Under the pieces are notes generated by a model. The model was given only the letters and a program-made list of their open reading frames with translations. It was not told where the DNA came from and ran no database searches. From Tianweitania sediminis (GTDB lineage: Bacteria > Pseudomonadota > Alphaproteobacteria > Rhizobiales > Rhizobiaceae), in the NCBI RefSeq assembly GCF_017813335.1, contig NZ_JAGIYY010000001.1, positions 620,001 through 684,000 on the forward strand: a stretch of DNA of 64,000 bases. The letters are read 5' to 3'. The position numbers and the translations under genes are program-made. Each line of letters begins with the position of its first letter. The first letter of the stretch is position 1. This document shows positions 27,960 through 38,005 of the stretch, one piece after another.

Positions 27960-28556
27960 ATGACGAAGCCGCAGAAGACCAAGAAAGTTTCGAGCCAACC
28001 GGCTGTGACGGCGCTGAACCTGCCGCAAGCCGAGCTGAGCGAGGGCACAAAGGCCTATTTCGCAAAAGCCAAGGAAAAGCTGGGCTTGCTGCCAAACGTG
28101 CTCGCTGCCTACGCCTTCGATGAAAAGAAGCTGCGCGCGTTTACCGACATGTACAACGACCTGATGCTGGGCGACTCCGGGTTGAGCAAGCTTGAGCGGG
28201 AAATGATCGCGGTGGCCGTTTCGTCCGTGAACCACTGCTATTACTGCCTGACAGCCCATGGCGCGGCAGTGCGGCAGTTGTCGGGAGATCCTGCTCTAGG
28301 CGAGATGATGGTGATGAACTATCGCGCCGCGGATCTCACCGAGAAGCAGAAGGCGATGCTCGATTTCGCGGTGATGCTGACGGAAAGCCCGTCCATGATC
28401 GAGGAAGCCGACCGCCAGGCGCTCCGAGATGTCGGTTTTTCCGATCGGGACATCTGGGACATCGCCGCCACGGCCGCCTTCTTCAACATGTCGAACCGCG
28501 TCGCAGCCGCCGTCGATATGCGGCCGAACGCGGAGTATCACGGGATGGCAAGGTAA
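27960..28556 (+). CDS. AhpD-like peroxidase-related protein
   Basis: A 198-residue carboxymuconolactone decarboxylase/AhpD-fold protein of the peroxidase-related type. The redox motif SVNHCYYCLTAHG gives C93-x-x-C96 with the downstream histidine of the AhpD active site. Homologues reduce peroxides or act as disulfide reductases; the physiological partner is unknown. The start ATG 27960 follows GGGAG at 27945-27949 and precedes a Lys/Thr-rich leader. Divergent from the gdh gene with 104 bases between; convergent with the flavin-dependent oxidoreductase. Confidence 0.9.
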   Translation: MTKPQKTKKVSSQPAVTALNLPQAELSEGTKAYFAKAKEKLGLLPNVLAAYAFDEKKLRAFTDMYNDLMLGDSGLSKLEREMIAVAVSSVNHCYYCLTAHGAAVRQLSGDPALGEMMVMNYRAADLTEKQKAMLDFAVMLTESPSMIEEADRQALRDVGFSDRDIWDIAATAAFFNMSNRVAAAVDMRPNAEYHGMAR

Positions 28557-28564
28557 CCAGATTA

Positions 28565-28585
28565 GGGCTGGCTTATCGCCAGCCC
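28565..28585. terminator. Hairpin spanning the stop of the convergent oxidoreductase gene
   Basis: Perfect 8-bp inverted repeat GGGCTGGC / GCCAGCCC with a TTATC loop, eight bases after the AhpD-like stop. The loop contains the TAA stop of the minus-strand gene. No T-tract follows on either side, so it is at best an inefficient or factor-assisted terminator. Confidence 0.35.
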
Positions 28586-29592
28586 AGCCCTGGTGCGACA
28601 TGCTTCAGGATCGCCTCGATAACGTGGGCGTTGTAGTCGACGCCGAGCTGGTTCGGAACGGTCAGAAGCAGCGTATCGGCTTCGGCGATCGCCTCGTCGC
28701 CCTTCAGCTGTTCCACCAGCACATCGGGCTCGGCCGCATAGGAGCGGCCGAAAACCGCCCGCTTGTTGGGCTCGATATAGCCGAAGTGATCGCTGGAACG
28801 ATCGTTCCCGAAATAAGTGCGGTCGCGATCGTCCACGAGAGCGAAGATCGAGCGGCTGACCGACACGCGGCCGGTTCGCTCGTGCCCTGCGGCCTTCCAG
28901 GCTTCGCGATAGGCACGGATCTGTTCAGCCTGCTGGACGTGGAACGGCTTGCCGCTTTCGTCGAACTTCAGCGTCGAACTTTGCAGGTGCATGCCGAGCT
29001 TTGCTGCCCACTCGGCCGTCGCATTGGTGGCTGCACCCCACCAGATGCGCTCCAGCAAGCCTTCCGAATGCGGCTCCAGGCGCAGAAGGCCGGGCGGGTT
29101 GGGGAACATCGGCTGCGGGTTCGGTTCGGCGAACCCCTTGCCTCGCAGCACCTGGAGGAAAACCTCCGTGTGCTGGCGCGCCATGTCGGCTTCGCTTTGG
29201 CCGTCCTGCGGCTGATATCCGAAGTAGCGCCAGCCATCGATCACCTGTTCCGGCGATCCGCGGCTCAGGCCAAGCTGCAGGCGGCCGCCGGCGATCAGGT
29301 CGGCCGACCCGGCGTCTTCGGCCATGTAGAGTGGGTTCTCGTAGCGCATGTCGATCACGGCGGTGCCGATCTCGATGCGCTTGGTTCTGGCGCCCACTGC
29401 CGCCAGCAGGGGAAAAGGCGAAGCGAGCTGGCGCGCAAAATGGTGGACGCGGAAATAAGCACCGTCTGCGCCGAGTTCTTCTGCCGCGACCGCAAGTTCG
29501 ATGGATTGCAGCAGCGCGTCGGCCGCCGAGCGGGTGCCCGAATGCGGCGAAGGGTTCCAATGACCGAAGGAAAGAAAGCCGATGTTTTTCAT
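28573..29592 (-). CDS. LLM-class flavin-dependent oxidoreductase
   Basis: A 339-residue luciferase-like (LLM) monooxygenase, predicted to use reduced FMN with the TIM-barrel bacterial luciferase fold. Typical regions are the first strand (KNIGFLSFGHW), ELGADGAYFRVHHFARQ, IEIGTAVIDMRYENPLYMAEDAGSAD and GGRLQLGLSRGSPEQV. The substrate is not predictable. It stands alone between the convergent AhpD-like gene and the lysE-type gene, with no obvious regulator. Confidence 0.9.
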   Translation of the reverse strand: MKNIGFLSFGHWNPSPHSGTRSAADALLQSIELAVAAEELGADGAYFRVHHFARQLASPFPLLAAVGARTKRIEIGTAVIDMRYENPLYMAEDAGSADLIAGGRLQLGLSRGSPEQVIDGWRYFGYQPQDGQSEADMARQHTEVFLQVLRGKGFAEPNPQPMFPNPPGLLRLEPHSEGLLERIWWGAATNATAEWAAKLGMHLQSSTLKFDESGKPFHVQQAEQIRAYREAWKAAGHERTGRVSVSRSIFALVDDRDRTYFGNDRSSDHFGYIEPNKRAVFGRSYAAEPDVLVEQLKGDEAIAEADTLLLTVPNQLGVDYNAHVIEAILKHVAPGLGWR

Positions 29593-29673
29593 GAGCCTCA
29601 GATAAGCCCCGCGCTCATGCTTTAACAGGCCTCAGAACGGCCACAGCGCTTCACACACTGTCTTCGAACCCGC

Positions 29674-30285
29674 TCATCGCGCGGCGATCGCAACGGCCGC
29701 ACCGCCCATCGCCATGGCACTCAAGCGATTGGCCAGCCGCATGGCGGAGGGGCTCTTCATCAAACGCCGCGCCTGCTGCGCAGCAAATGCCCAGCCGAGG
29801 TCGATGATCACCAGGACGATCACCATAGTTGCGACCAGCTCGGCCCAGCCCAGCATCGACACGCGGCTGAGGTCAATGATGGTGGGTAGAAGCGCCAAGT
29901 AGAACATCATGATCTTCGGGTTGCCAAGCGTCACGGCAATCCCAGCCGCAAACATGCGCCATGGGCGGTCAGCGCTGGGCAATGCTGCCTTCTCCGCGCC
30001 GACAGGTGCCGTCCACATTCTCCACGCGAGATAGACCAAATAGGCGACGCCCGCCCATTTGATCACGGTGAAGACCAGGTGGAAGCTTTGCGCTATAAAG
30101 GCTAGGCCAAACACGGCTAGCGACAGCCAGATCGCTTCGCCCACCCACATCGCCGCCAGAAACGGCAGCACGCTGCGCAAGCCGCCGGTGAGCACGCGCG
30201 CCACCAAAGCCGCGATGCTCGGCCCCGGCGAACCGGCCGCCACAAACAGCGCGCCGGCGAAGATCAGCAGCGAAGCGATGTCCAA
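29674..30285 (-). CDS. LysE/RhtB-family amino-acid exporter
   Basis: A 203-residue inner-membrane protein with about six hydrophobic segments. The start (MDIASLL...GSPGPSIAALVARVL) and GNPKIMMFYLALLP are LysE/RhtB family signatures; such proteins export amino acids or their derivatives. TTG 30285 is the likely start because it yields the family N-terminus directly; it lies two bases after the acs stop, so translation is probably coupled to acs. No dedicated regulator is adjacent. Confidence 0.88.
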   Translation of the reverse strand: MDIASLLIFAGALFVAAGSPGPSIAALVARVLTGGLRSVLPFLAAMWVGEAIWLSLAVFGLAFIAQSFHLVFTVIKWAGVAYLVYLAWRMWTAPVGAEKAALPSADRPWRMFAAGIAVTLGNPKIMMFYLALLPTIIDLSRVSMLGWAELVATMVIVLVIIDLGWAFAAQQARRLMKSPSAMRLANRLSAMAMGGAAVAIAAR

Positions 30286-30287
30286 GC

Positions 30288-32249
30288 TCAGGCCTTTTCT
30301 TTCTTGTTTTGCCGATTGGCGACGAGATCATCGACAACGGCCGGATCGGCAAGCGTCGAGGTGTCGCCAAGCGCACCGTAATCATCTTCCGCAATCTTTC
30401 TGAGGATGCGGCGCATGATCTTGCCGGAACGGGTTTTCGGCAGGCCCGGCGAGAACTGGATCTTGTCGGGCGACGCGATGGCGCCGATCTCCTTGCGAAC
30501 ATGGGCAACAAGCTCCTTGCGGAGCTCCTCGGAGCCTTGTTCGCCCGCCATTAGCGTCACGTAGCAATAGATGCCCTGGCCCTTCACATCGTGCGGATAA
30601 CCAACAACGGCCGCTTCGGAGACCTTCTCGTGGCTGACAAGAGCGGATTCCACCTCCGCTGTTCCCATCCGGTGGCCGGAAACGTTCAGCACATCATCGA
30701 CGCGGCCAGTGATCCAGTAATAGCCGTCCGCATCGCGGCGGCAGCCATCTCCGGTGAAGTATTTGCCGGCATAGGTCGAAAAGTAGGTTTGAACGAAGCG
30801 CTCATGGTCGCCGTAAACCGTGCGCATCTGGCCAGGCCAGGAGTCGATGATGCACAGGTTGCCATCGGCAGCGCCTTCCAGAACCTGACCTTCACTGTCC
30901 ACGAGCTTTGGCTTCACGCCAAAAAACGGACGCGTGGCCGAGCCGGGCTTGAGGTCGGTGGCACCGGGCAGCGGCGTGATCAGGATGCCGCCCGTTTCGG
31001 TCTGCCACCACGTGTCGACGATCGGGATGCGGCTTTCGCCGACCACCTTGTAATACCATTCCCAGGCTTCCGGGTTGATCGGCTCGCCGACCGAGCCCAA
31101 TACCTTGAGAGAACTGCGCGAGGTCTTTTTCACATAATCGTCGCCCGAGCCCATCAAGGCGCGGAGCGCAGTCGGTGCGGTGTAGAAGATGTTGACCTGG
31201 TGCTTGTCGACGATCTGCCAGAAGCGGGACTGGTCGGGATAGTTTGGCACGCCTTCAAACATAAGGGTGGTGGCGCCGTTTGCGAGCGGGCCATACAGCA
31301 GGTAGCTGTGGCCGGTGACCCAGCCGACATCGGCCGTGCACCAGTAGATATCGCCGTCGTGGTAGTCGAAGACGTACTGGTGCGTCATCGAGGCATAAAC
31401 CAGGTAGCCGCCGGTGGTGTGCAACACACCCTTCGGCTTGCCGGTCGAGCCCGAGGTATAAAGGATGAAGAGCGGATCTTCCGCGTTCATCGCTTCCGGC
31501 GGGCAATCGGGCGACAAATCCGCAACCGCGTCGCCATACCAGATGTCACGGCCATCGACCCAGCCGACCAGATTGCCGGTGCGCTTCACCACGACCACGG
31601 AACGCACAGCGACATCCGAGCGGGCGGCGATGTCGATCGCCTTGTCGGTGTTTTCCTTCAAGGGAATGGTCTTGCCGCCGCGGTAGCCTTCGTCCGCAGT
31701 GATCACGACGGTTGACTGGCAGTCGACGATGCGGCCTGCCAGGGCGTCCGGCGAAAAGCCACCGAAGACCACCGAATGAATCGCTCCGATGCGCGTGCAG
31801 GCGAGCATCGCGTAGGCTGCTTCCGGGATCATCGGCATGTAGATCGTGACGCGATCGCCACGCTTGACACCCTGCTGCTTCAGGAGGTTCGCAAAGCGGC
31901 CGACGTGCCCGTGCAGTTCGCGATAGGTGATCTTTTTGTCTTCGGCCGGATTGTCGCCTTCCCAGAGGATCGCGACCTGGTCGCCTTTGGTTTCAAGATG
32001 GCGGTCGACGCAGTTCACCGAGACATTGGTCTCACCGTCCTCGAACCACTTGATCGACACGTCACCCTCAAACGAGGTGTTCTTGACCCGGCTGAAGGGC
32101 TTCGACCACTGGATGCGCTTGCCGTGCTCTGCCCAGAAACTGTCCGGATCCGCCACACTCTTCTCGTACCAAGCGCGGTACGTCGCGTCGTCGATCAGCG
32201 CGCGCTCCTTCCACTCGGCCTGAACGGGATGAAGATGCGGTTCGGTCAT
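30288..32249 (-). CDS. acs: Acetate-CoA ligase (acetyl-CoA synthetase)
   Basis: A 653-residue AMP-forming acetyl-CoA synthetase that activates acetate through acetyl-AMP. The phosphate-binding loop [12 protein letters not shown], the WWQTETG motif and the C-terminal [11 protein letters not shown] motif are intact; K610 corresponds to the lysine acetylated in enterobacterial Acs, so post-translational control is likely. Length and start match the family. It is divergent from usg and followed directly by a lysE-type exporter. Confidence 0.97.
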   Translation of the reverse strand: MTEPHLHPVQAEWKERALIDDATYRAWYEKSVADPDSFWAEHGKRIQWSKPFSRVKNTSFEGDVSIKWFEDGETNVSVNCVDRHLETKGDQVAILWEGDNPAEDKKITYRELHGHVGRFANLLKQQGVKRGDRVTIYMPMIPEAAYAMLACTRIGAIHSVVFGGFSPDALAGRIVDCQSTVVITADEGYRGGKTIPLKENTDKAIDIAARSDVAVRSVVVVKRTGNLVGWVDGRDIWYGDAVADLSPDCPPEAMNAEDPLFILYTSGSTGKPKGVLHTTGGYLVYASMTHQYVFDYHDGDIYWCTADVGWVTGHSYLLYGPLANGATTLMFEGVPNYPDQSRFWQIVDKHQVNIFYTAPTALRALMGSGDDYVKKTSRSSLKVLGSVGEPINPEAWEWYYKVVGESRIPIVDTWWQTETGGILITPLPGATDLKPGSATRPFFGVKPKLVDSEGQVLEGAADGNLCIIDSWPGQMRTVYGDHERFVQTYFSTYAGKYFTGDGCRRDADGYYWITGRVDDVLNVSGHRMGTAEVESALVSHEKVSEAAVVGYPHDVKGQGIYCYVTLMAGEQGSEELRKELVAHVRKEIGAIASPDKIQFSPGLPKTRSGKIMRRILRKIAEDDYGALGDTSTLADPAVVDDLVANRQNKKEKA

Positions 32250-32416
32250 GCGAGCCTCCCTGGCAGATGAGCTTTGCGGCGCTTCTTAGCAGCCGACTGT
32301 TTTGCGCCATATTAGACCTTGGCAGCGTCGGGTCCAGCCGCAGGGTCCCACAACCGTTCATTAACCAAGCCGGCTCAGGATCAGGCTGTTGGAGGAGCGT
32401 TTCGAACGAGGTTGCG

Positions 32417-32689
32417 ATGAGGAACCAAGCCGAACTTGAGATGATGTTGCGCGGATATGGGCTGACGACCGCCAACATCCTTTACCACATGCCCGACCAC
32501 CCACACATGCTGCAAACCTATATCTGGCAGGACTATGATCTCGCACCGCGCTTTCCGGTGCTGATGCAGTTTATCGAGTTTTGGAAGGAAAAGCTCGACG
32601 GCCCGCTTCATTCAGTCAGCTATTCGCACCACCGGCTGATCGGTCCCAACGAGTGGCGCAAGGTCGACGGCGAGTTCGTTCTGCACTGA
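32417..32689 (+). CDS. usg: Usg family protein
   Basis: A 90-residue protein with the alphaproteobacterial Usg-like signature: LRGYGLTTANILYHMPDHP, then YIWQDYDLAP and a LDGPLHSVSYSH segment. The family is well conserved in alphaproteobacteria and was named from a position near trp genes, but no function is known and no trp gene is visible here. ATG 32417 is about 20 bases after GGAGGAG (32391-32397) with a nearer, weaker GAACGAG, so the ribosome binding site is not decisive. The in-frame ATG at 32267 would add 50 residues without similarity. Confidence 0.88.
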   Translation: MRNQAELEMMLRGYGLTTANILYHMPDHPHMLQTYIWQDYDLAPRFPVLMQFIEFWKEKLDGPLHSVSYSHHRLIGPNEWRKVDGEFVLH

Positions 32690-32728
32690 ACACGAAGACG
32701 GCGCGCTTTCGAGCGCCGCTCCCCTTGA

Positions 32729-33775
32729 TCAGCCCTGCTGCTTGAACGGTTCGGGACGGCGCCCGGCCGTTTGGCGCTCCAGCATCCAGCCGGGATATTC
32801 GGGCGCCAGTGCGCTGATCTCGTCCAGTCGCGCCATGTCCTCTGCGTCGAGGGTGAGATCAACGGCGGCCAGGTTCTGCTCGAGCTGGTCCATGCGGCTG
32901 GCGCCGATGATCACGCTCATCGCGAAGGGCTTTGCGAGGATGTAGGCAAGGGCGACGGTTGCCACCTCGGCGCCATGCTTTTTCGCGATTTCGCGCATGA
33001 CCCCAACGATCGGCCAGGCCTTGTCGGTGTTTACCGGCGGGAAGTCGAACGTCTTGCGGCGGCCTTCCGCTTCGTTTGGAGCGCCCGGACCATATTTGCC
33101 CGACAAGAGCCCGCCGGCCAGCGGCGACCAGACCATCAGGCCAAGCTTTTCCTCGTTCATCAGCGGCACGATCTCGCGCTCGAGGTCGCGACCGGCGATG
33201 GAATAATAGGCCTGCACCGTTTCGAAGCGGGCGAAGCCGTTGCGCTCGGAGATGCCCAGCGCCTTGGCGATGCGCCAGGCCTGCCAGTTCGACACGCCGA
33301 TGTAGCGCACCATGTCGCTGGAAACGAGATCGTCCAGCGCCCGCAGGGTCTCGTCGATCGGCGTCACCGGGTCGGTGCCATGGAGCTGAAACAGGTCGAT
33401 ATGGTCGACCTGCAGGCGCTCCAGGCTTTGTTCCACCGAGTCCATGATGTGGCCGCGCGACGAACCCCGCTGGTTAGGCTTGTCGCCCATCTGGCCATGC
33501 ACCTTGGTGGCGATCACCACCTCATCGCGCGGCACGTCGAGATTGAGGAGCGACTGGCCGAGCAGTTCTTCCGAAGCGCCAAAGGAATAAACGTTGGCCG
33601 TGTCGATGAAGTTGACGCCGGCGGCGAGCGCGCGGCTGACAATCTGGTCCACGCCGTCCTGATCGAGGCTGGCGATCTGGCCCCACATGCCGCCCCCTGC
33701 TTCGCCGAAGGTCATGGTGCCAAGGCAGATTTCGGACACGAACATGCCGGTCCGTCCGAGTTGATTATACTTCAT
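32729..33775 (-). CDS. Aldo/keto reductase
   Basis: A 348-residue NADPH-dependent aldo/keto reductase of the YajO/Tas-like group with a TIM barrel. The catalytic tetrad is visible: Asp and Tyr in FIDTANVYSFG, Lys in VIATKVHG and His in DLFQLHGTDP. The C-terminal cofactor region contains SVIIGASRMDQLEQNLAA. It would reduce aldehydes or ketones; the physiological substrate is unknown. ATG 33775 has AGGAGA just upstream. Transcribed in the same direction as yggS, 98 bases downstream of it. Confidence 0.92.
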   Translation of the reverse strand: MKYNQLGRTGMFVSEICLGTMTFGEAGGGMWGQIASLDQDGVDQIVSRALAAGVNFIDTANVYSFGASEELLGQSLLNLDVPRDEVVIATKVHGQMGDKPNQRGSSRGHIMDSVEQSLERLQVDHIDLFQLHGTDPVTPIDETLRALDDLVSSDMVRYIGVSNWQAWRIAKALGISERNGFARFETVQAYYSIAGRDLEREIVPLMNEEKLGLMVWSPLAGGLLSGKYGPGAPNEAEGRRKTFDFPPVNTDKAWPIVGVMREIAKKHGAEVATVALAYILAKPFAMSVIIGASRMDQLEQNLAAVDLTLDAEDMARLDEISALAPEYPGWMLERQTAGRRPEPFKQQG

Positions 33776-33873
33776 GGGAGTATCTCCTGCTGCTCAAGGG
33801 AGCAAAACAGGAGCTTAGATGGACTTCAGGATGCGAAGCGCAACGCCATGTGCTCGAGAAAAGCGCGGCCTCG

Positions 33874-34548
33874 CTATGTGGGATAATCGCGCTGTCCGAA
33901 GATGGCGGAGCCAACGCGCACCGATGTTGCACCGAAGGCGATCGCCGTTTCATAGTCGCCCGACATGCCCATGGACAGCTTCTCCACGCCACATTCGCGG
34001 GCGAGCTTCTCCAGGAGCGCAAAATGGGGGCCGGGGTTCTCGTCGGCTGGCGGGATGCACATCAACCCTTCAATGGTGAGGCCGTGCACCTCGCGGCAGC
34101 ACTGCACGAAGGCAACGGCTTGCGTCGGCTCCACACCCGCCTTTTGCGGCTCCGAGCCAGTATTCACCTGCACATAACAGCGGGGCGAACGGCCTTGCCG
34201 GGCCATCTCCTTCGCCAGCTCGGCGGCGATCTTTTCGCGGTCCACCGTTTCAATCACGTCGAACAGGGCGACGGCATCCTTGGCCTTATTGGATTGCAGC
34301 GGGCCAATGAGGTGCAGATCGACGCCTTCGAACTCTTCCCTCAGGGCAGGCCATTTTCCTTGGGCCTCCTGCACCTTGTTTTCACCAAAGGTGCGCTGCC
34401 CCGCCAGAAGCACCGGACGGATGTCGTCGGCGTCAAACGTCTTGGACACCGCCACGAGCTTCGCCGAGCCAGCCGGCCGGCCGGCTTCCGCTTCAGCCGT
34501 GGCGATCCGCGCCTGCACTTCCTTCAGCCGTTCCGCCGTGCCTGACAT
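33874..34548 (-). CDS. yggS: YggS-family pyridoxal phosphate homeostasis protein
   Basis: A 224-residue PLP-binding TIM-barrel protein of the YggS/PROSC family. The PLP lysine is K36 in LVAVSKTF; FGENKVQEAQGKW, HLIGPLQSNKAK and the MGMSGDYETAI end are all family motifs. It has no classical enzyme activity and buffers PLP in the cell. It is divergent from leuS, a neighbour pair often conserved in Rhizobiales. Confidence 0.95.
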   Translation of the reverse strand: MSGTAERLKEVQARIATAEAEAGRPAGSAKLVAVSKTFDADDIRPVLLAGQRTFGENKVQEAQGKWPALREEFEGVDLHLIGPLQSNKAKDAVALFDVIETVDREKIAAELAKEMARQGRSPRCYVQVNTGSEPQKAGVEPTQAVAFVQCCREVHGLTIEGLMCIPPADENPGPHFALLEKLARECGVEKLSMGMSGDYETAIAFGATSVRVGSAIFGQRDYPT

Positions 34549-34665
34549 CGCTACCCCTGCTCACCCGTCGGGCCGGTCTGCACCGGCCGTGGTTGACGCT
34601 CCCCCGAAAGCATGGTGAAGGTCGCGCCGACTATCCTCACGGCCTTCTGAAGCGATTTTCCGGGC

Positions 34666-37266
34666 ATGGCAATCGAACGTTACAATCCGCGAGTGGCGGA
34701 ACCCAAATGGCGCGATGCCTGGGATGCAGCCAAGCTGTTTCAAACCGACAACAGCGATCCGCGTCCGAAATACTACGTGCTCGAGATGTTCCCGTATCCG
34801 TCGGGCCGCATCCACATGGGCCACGTCCGCAACTACACGCTGGGCGACGTGCTGGCCCGCTACAAGCGCTCCACTGGCTTCAACGTGCTGCACCCTTTTG
34901 GCTGGGATGCCTTCGGCCTGCCGGCCGAGAACGCCGCGCGCGACAAGAACGTCAACCCGCGCGAATGGACCTATTCCAACATTGAGACCATGAAGGGCCA
35001 GCTGAAGACGCTGGGTTTCTCATGGGACTGGACTCGCGAATTCGCGAGCTGCGATCCTTCTTATTACAAACACCAACAGAAGCTGTTTCTGGATTTCTGG
35101 CAGCACGGGCTGGTGGAACGGCGCGCCGCAAAGGTGAACTGGGATCCGGTCGACATGACCGTGCTCGCCAACGAGCAGGTGATCGATGGCAAGGGTTGGC
35201 GTTCCGGCGCTCTCGTCGAGCAGCGCGACCTGACGCAGTGGTTCTTCAAGATCACGTCCATGAGCCAGGAGCTGCTGGACGGTCTCGACACGCTTGAGCG
35301 CTGGCCCGACAAGGTCAAGCTGATGCAGTCGAACTGGATCGGGCGTTCGGATGGATTGGCCTTCGAGTTCGGGCTGGTCGGCGCGCCGGCGGGCTTTGAA
35401 AAGCTGCCGGTGTTCACCACGCGTGCGGACACCATGTACGGCCCGACGTTTGCGGCCATTTCGCCCGACCATCCGCTGGCGACCGAACTGGCCAAGAAAA
35501 ACCCGGAGGTGGTCGCCTTCATCGAAAAGTGCCATCAGCTCGGCACGTCGCTCGCCGAAATCGAAACAGCCGAGAAGATGGGCTTCGACACCGGCATCAA
35601 GGTGACGCACCCAGCTGACCCTACATGGACGCTGCCGCTCTTTATCGCGAACTTCGTGCTGATGGATTATGGCACCGGCGCCATCATTGGCTGCCCGGCG
35701 CATGACCAGCGTGACCTTGACTTCGCCCGCAAATATGACCTGCCGGTGATCGACGTCTTCAAGCCCCTCGATAGCGACGCGAGCGTCGGCGATGTTGCTT
35801 TTGTCCCCCCCAAGACGGAAACGGTCCGTTATGTGCAGTGGGGGGGCGAGCCCACCGTGCAAACTTGCCAGGAAGCGATGGAGCGCTCGCTGGCGCTGTT
35901 TGAGGAAGCTGGCTGGGGCCAGCGCAAGGTGCAGTATCGCCTCCGCGACTGGCTGATTTCGCGCCAGCGCTATTGGGGCTGTCCGATTCCGGTGATCCAT
36001 TGCGACGCTTGCGGCGCAGTGCCCGTTCCCGCCGACCAGCTGCCGGTGGAACTGCCTGCCGACGTGACCTTCGACAGGCCGGGCAACCCGCTCGACCATC
36101 ATCCGACATGGAAGCACACCGCTTGTCCGAAGTGCGGTCGCCAGGCGCGGCGCGACACCGACACGATGGACACGTTTGTGGACTCGTCCTGGTATTTCGC
36201 GCGCTTCACCGATCCCTGGAATGCGTCGGAGCCCACCACCCTGTCCGTGGTCGACGGCTCCACCGGCTGGCTTCCGGTCGCGCAATATATCGGCGGGATC
36301 GAACACGCGATCCTGCACCTGCTTTATTCCCGCTTCTTCGTGCGTGCGATGAAGAAGACGGGCCACCTGAACGTAGTGGAGGAGCCCTTTGAGGGTCTCT
36401 TCACGCAAGGCATGGTTGTTCACGAGACCTACAAGGGACCGGACGGCTGGGTCACCCCAGCGGAAATCAAGATCTCCGATGCCGACGGCAAGCGCACGGC
36501 ATCCCTGCTGGCCGACGGTTCGCCGGTGGAAATCGGCGGCATTGAGAAGATGTCGAAGTCCAAGAAGAATGTGGTCGATCCCGACGACATCATTGAAACC
36601 TACGGTGCCGACACGGCCCGCTGGTTCATGCTCAGCGATTCGCCGCCCGAGCGTGACGTGATCTGGACTGAAGCGGGTGCGGATGCCGCACATCGCTTCC
36701 TGCAGCGGATCTGGCGCCTCGTTGCGGAAGCCGCGGATGCCCTGCGTTCTGCTGAAGGCAAGGGAGCGGATGACGAGGCGATCGCCAAGGCTGCACACCG
36801 CGCCTTGAAATCGGTTGGCGAAGACATCGAGAAGCTTGCCTTCAACAAGGCCGTGGCCCGCTTGTACGAGCTGGTGAACGTGTTGGCGGCTCCCTTGGGC
36901 ACTGCCGCCGAAACCGGCAAGGCCAGCGCTGCCTTGCGGGAAGCGGTGGACTTCCTCATTGCCATGGTCGCGCCGATGATGCCGCATCTCGCGGAAGAAT
37001 GCTGGGCTGCGATCGGCGGAACGGAGATGATCGCCGCTCGGCCGTGGCCGCAATATGACCCGGCCTGGCTTGTGGACAATGACGTCACGCTGCCGATCCA
37101 GGTGAACGGCAAGAAGCGCGGGGATTTGACAATTTCGCGCGACGCTGACCAATCTGCCGTGGAAGCAGCGACTCTGGCGCTCGATTTCGTCCAGAAAGCG
37201 CTGGAAGGTCGCCAGCCGAAGAAGGTGATCGTGGTGCCGCAGAGGATCGTGAATGTCGTCGGCTGA
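34666..37266 (+). CDS. leuS: Leucyl-tRNA synthetase
   Basis: An 866-residue class I aminoacyl-tRNA synthetase charging tRNA-Leu. The HMGH (HIGH-type) signature is at residues 50-53 and KMSKS at 628-632. Between them lies the CP1 editing domain (about 230-420) with the zinc-binding region CDACG...CPKCG. Length is standard. The lptE start overlaps the last 14 bases, so the two genes are translationally coupled. Confidence 0.98.
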   Translation: MAIERYNPRVAEPKWRDAWDAAKLFQTDNSDPRPKYYVLEMFPYPSGRIHMGHVRNYTLGDVLARYKRSTGFNVLHPFGWDAFGLPAENAARDKNVNPREWTYSNIETMKGQLKTLGFSWDWTREFASCDPSYYKHQQKLFLDFWQHGLVERRAAKVNWDPVDMTVLANEQVIDGKGWRSGALVEQRDLTQWFFKITSMSQELLDGLDTLERWPDKVKLMQSNWIGRSDGLAFEFGLVGAPAGFEKLPVFTTRADTMYGPTFAAISPDHPLATELAKKNPEVVAFIEKCHQLGTSLAEIETAEKMGFDTGIKVTHPADPTWTLPLFIANFVLMDYGTGAIIGCPAHDQRDLDFARKYDLPVIDVFKPLDSDASVGDVAFVPPKTETVRYVQWGGEPTVQTCQEAMERSLALFEEAGWGQRKVQYRLRDWLISRQRYWGCPIPVIHCDACGAVPVPADQLPVELPADVTFDRPGNPLDHHPTWKHTACPKCGRQARRDTDTMDTFVDSSWYFARFTDPWNASEPTTLSVVDGSTGWLPVAQYIGGIEHAILHLLYSRFFVRAMKKTGHLNVVEEPFEGLFTQGMVVHETYKGPDGWVTPAEIKISDADGKRTASLLADGSPVEIGGIEKMSKSKKNVVDPDDIIETYGADTARWFMLSDSPPERDVIWTEAGADAAHRFLQRIWRLVAEAADALRSAEGKGADDEAIAKAAHRALKSVGEDIEKLAFNKAVARLYELVNVLAAPLGTAAETGKASAALREAVDFLIAMVAPMMPHLAEECWAAIGGTEMIAARPWPQYDPAWLVDNDVTLPIQVNGKKRGDLTISRDADQSAVEAATLALDFVQKALEGRQPKKVIVVPQRIVNVVG

Positions 37267-37909
37267 CGGTCGCAAGTTCCGGCAGGACCGCTTCCTGCGT
37301 GTGGCGCTGGTTTGCGCCACCAGCGTGCTCGTTCTGGCTGCCGCAGGCTGCCAGGTGCGGCCGCTTTACGGCGCGGGAGCCGTTGTTTTCAGCGCTTCCA
37401 CCGGCGAAGCGACGCCCCTGTCGTCGATCAGCATCCGGCCGGTGAACAACCGTCCGGCGCAGATCGTGCGCAACCAGATGATCTTCCTGTTCAACGGCGG
37501 CGCCCAGCCGCAAACACAGACGCGCTACACGGTGGCGCTCAACGTGACGTCGGAAACGGCGTCTGCTGCTTATGTGCAGGTGGCTGAGGAAGACGAGCCG
37601 ACCGCCGGAACCGTGACGATGCGCGGCGCTTACGAGCTGAGCGACAACCAAACCGGCGAGGTGATTCGCCGGGGCAGTCGCCAGGTGGTTGCTTCCTACG
37701 ATGTGTCCCGCCAGCAGTTTGCTGCCTTGCGGGCCGAACGGGACGCGCAGGAGCGGGCAGGCCGCGAACTCGCCGAGCTGCTTCGCCTCGCCATCGCCCA
37801 GGATCTTTCGCAGCCCGTTGGCTTCAACCGGAACTCCAGCGTTGCCCCGCCAGTTGCGGAAGTCACGCCGCGTCCCGGCGACCAGACGGACGGTCCGCTT
37901 GCGGACTGA
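37253..37909 (+). CDS. lptE: LPS-assembly lipoprotein LptE
   Basis: A 218-residue outer-membrane lipoprotein. The N-terminus has a signal peptide with lipobox AAAGC, placing the lipidated cysteine at C33, followed by the QVRPLYG motif found in rhizobial LptE proteins. LptE plugs LptD and delivers lipopolysaccharide to the outer leaflet. The C-terminal tail is Pro-rich and probably disordered. The start lies inside leuS (14-base overlap). In many Rhizobiales holA follows lptE; here the next gene is an acyltransferase. Confidence 0.9.
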   Translation: MSSADGRKFRQDRFLRVALVCATSVLVLAAAGCQVRPLYGAGAVVFSASTGEATPLSSISIRPVNNRPAQIVRNQMIFLFNGGAQPQTQTRYTVALNVTSETASAAYVQVAEEDEPTAGTVTMRGAYELSDNQTGEVIRRGSRQVVASYDVSRQQFAALRAERDAQERAGRELAELLRLAIAQDLSQPVGFNRNSSVAPPVAEVTPRPGDQTDGPLAD

Positions 37910-38005
37910 AGGTCAGCGAAAACGAACCATGGCCAATGTTATGGCGTCGGCGTCATTTGCGCGTCATGCTCGTCAGCCAAACGGCTTCCCATGGGGCAAG
38001 GTGTC

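Noticed and set aside
27900-27960. GGAAC at 27923 as an EcfG promoter for the AhpD-like gene
   Set aside because: No TT at the required 18-19 base distance.
35020-37320. A 766-codon minus-strand frame opposite leuS
   Set aside because: Antisense shadow of leucyl-tRNA synthetase; residues are Arg/His/Gly-rich and show no known motif.
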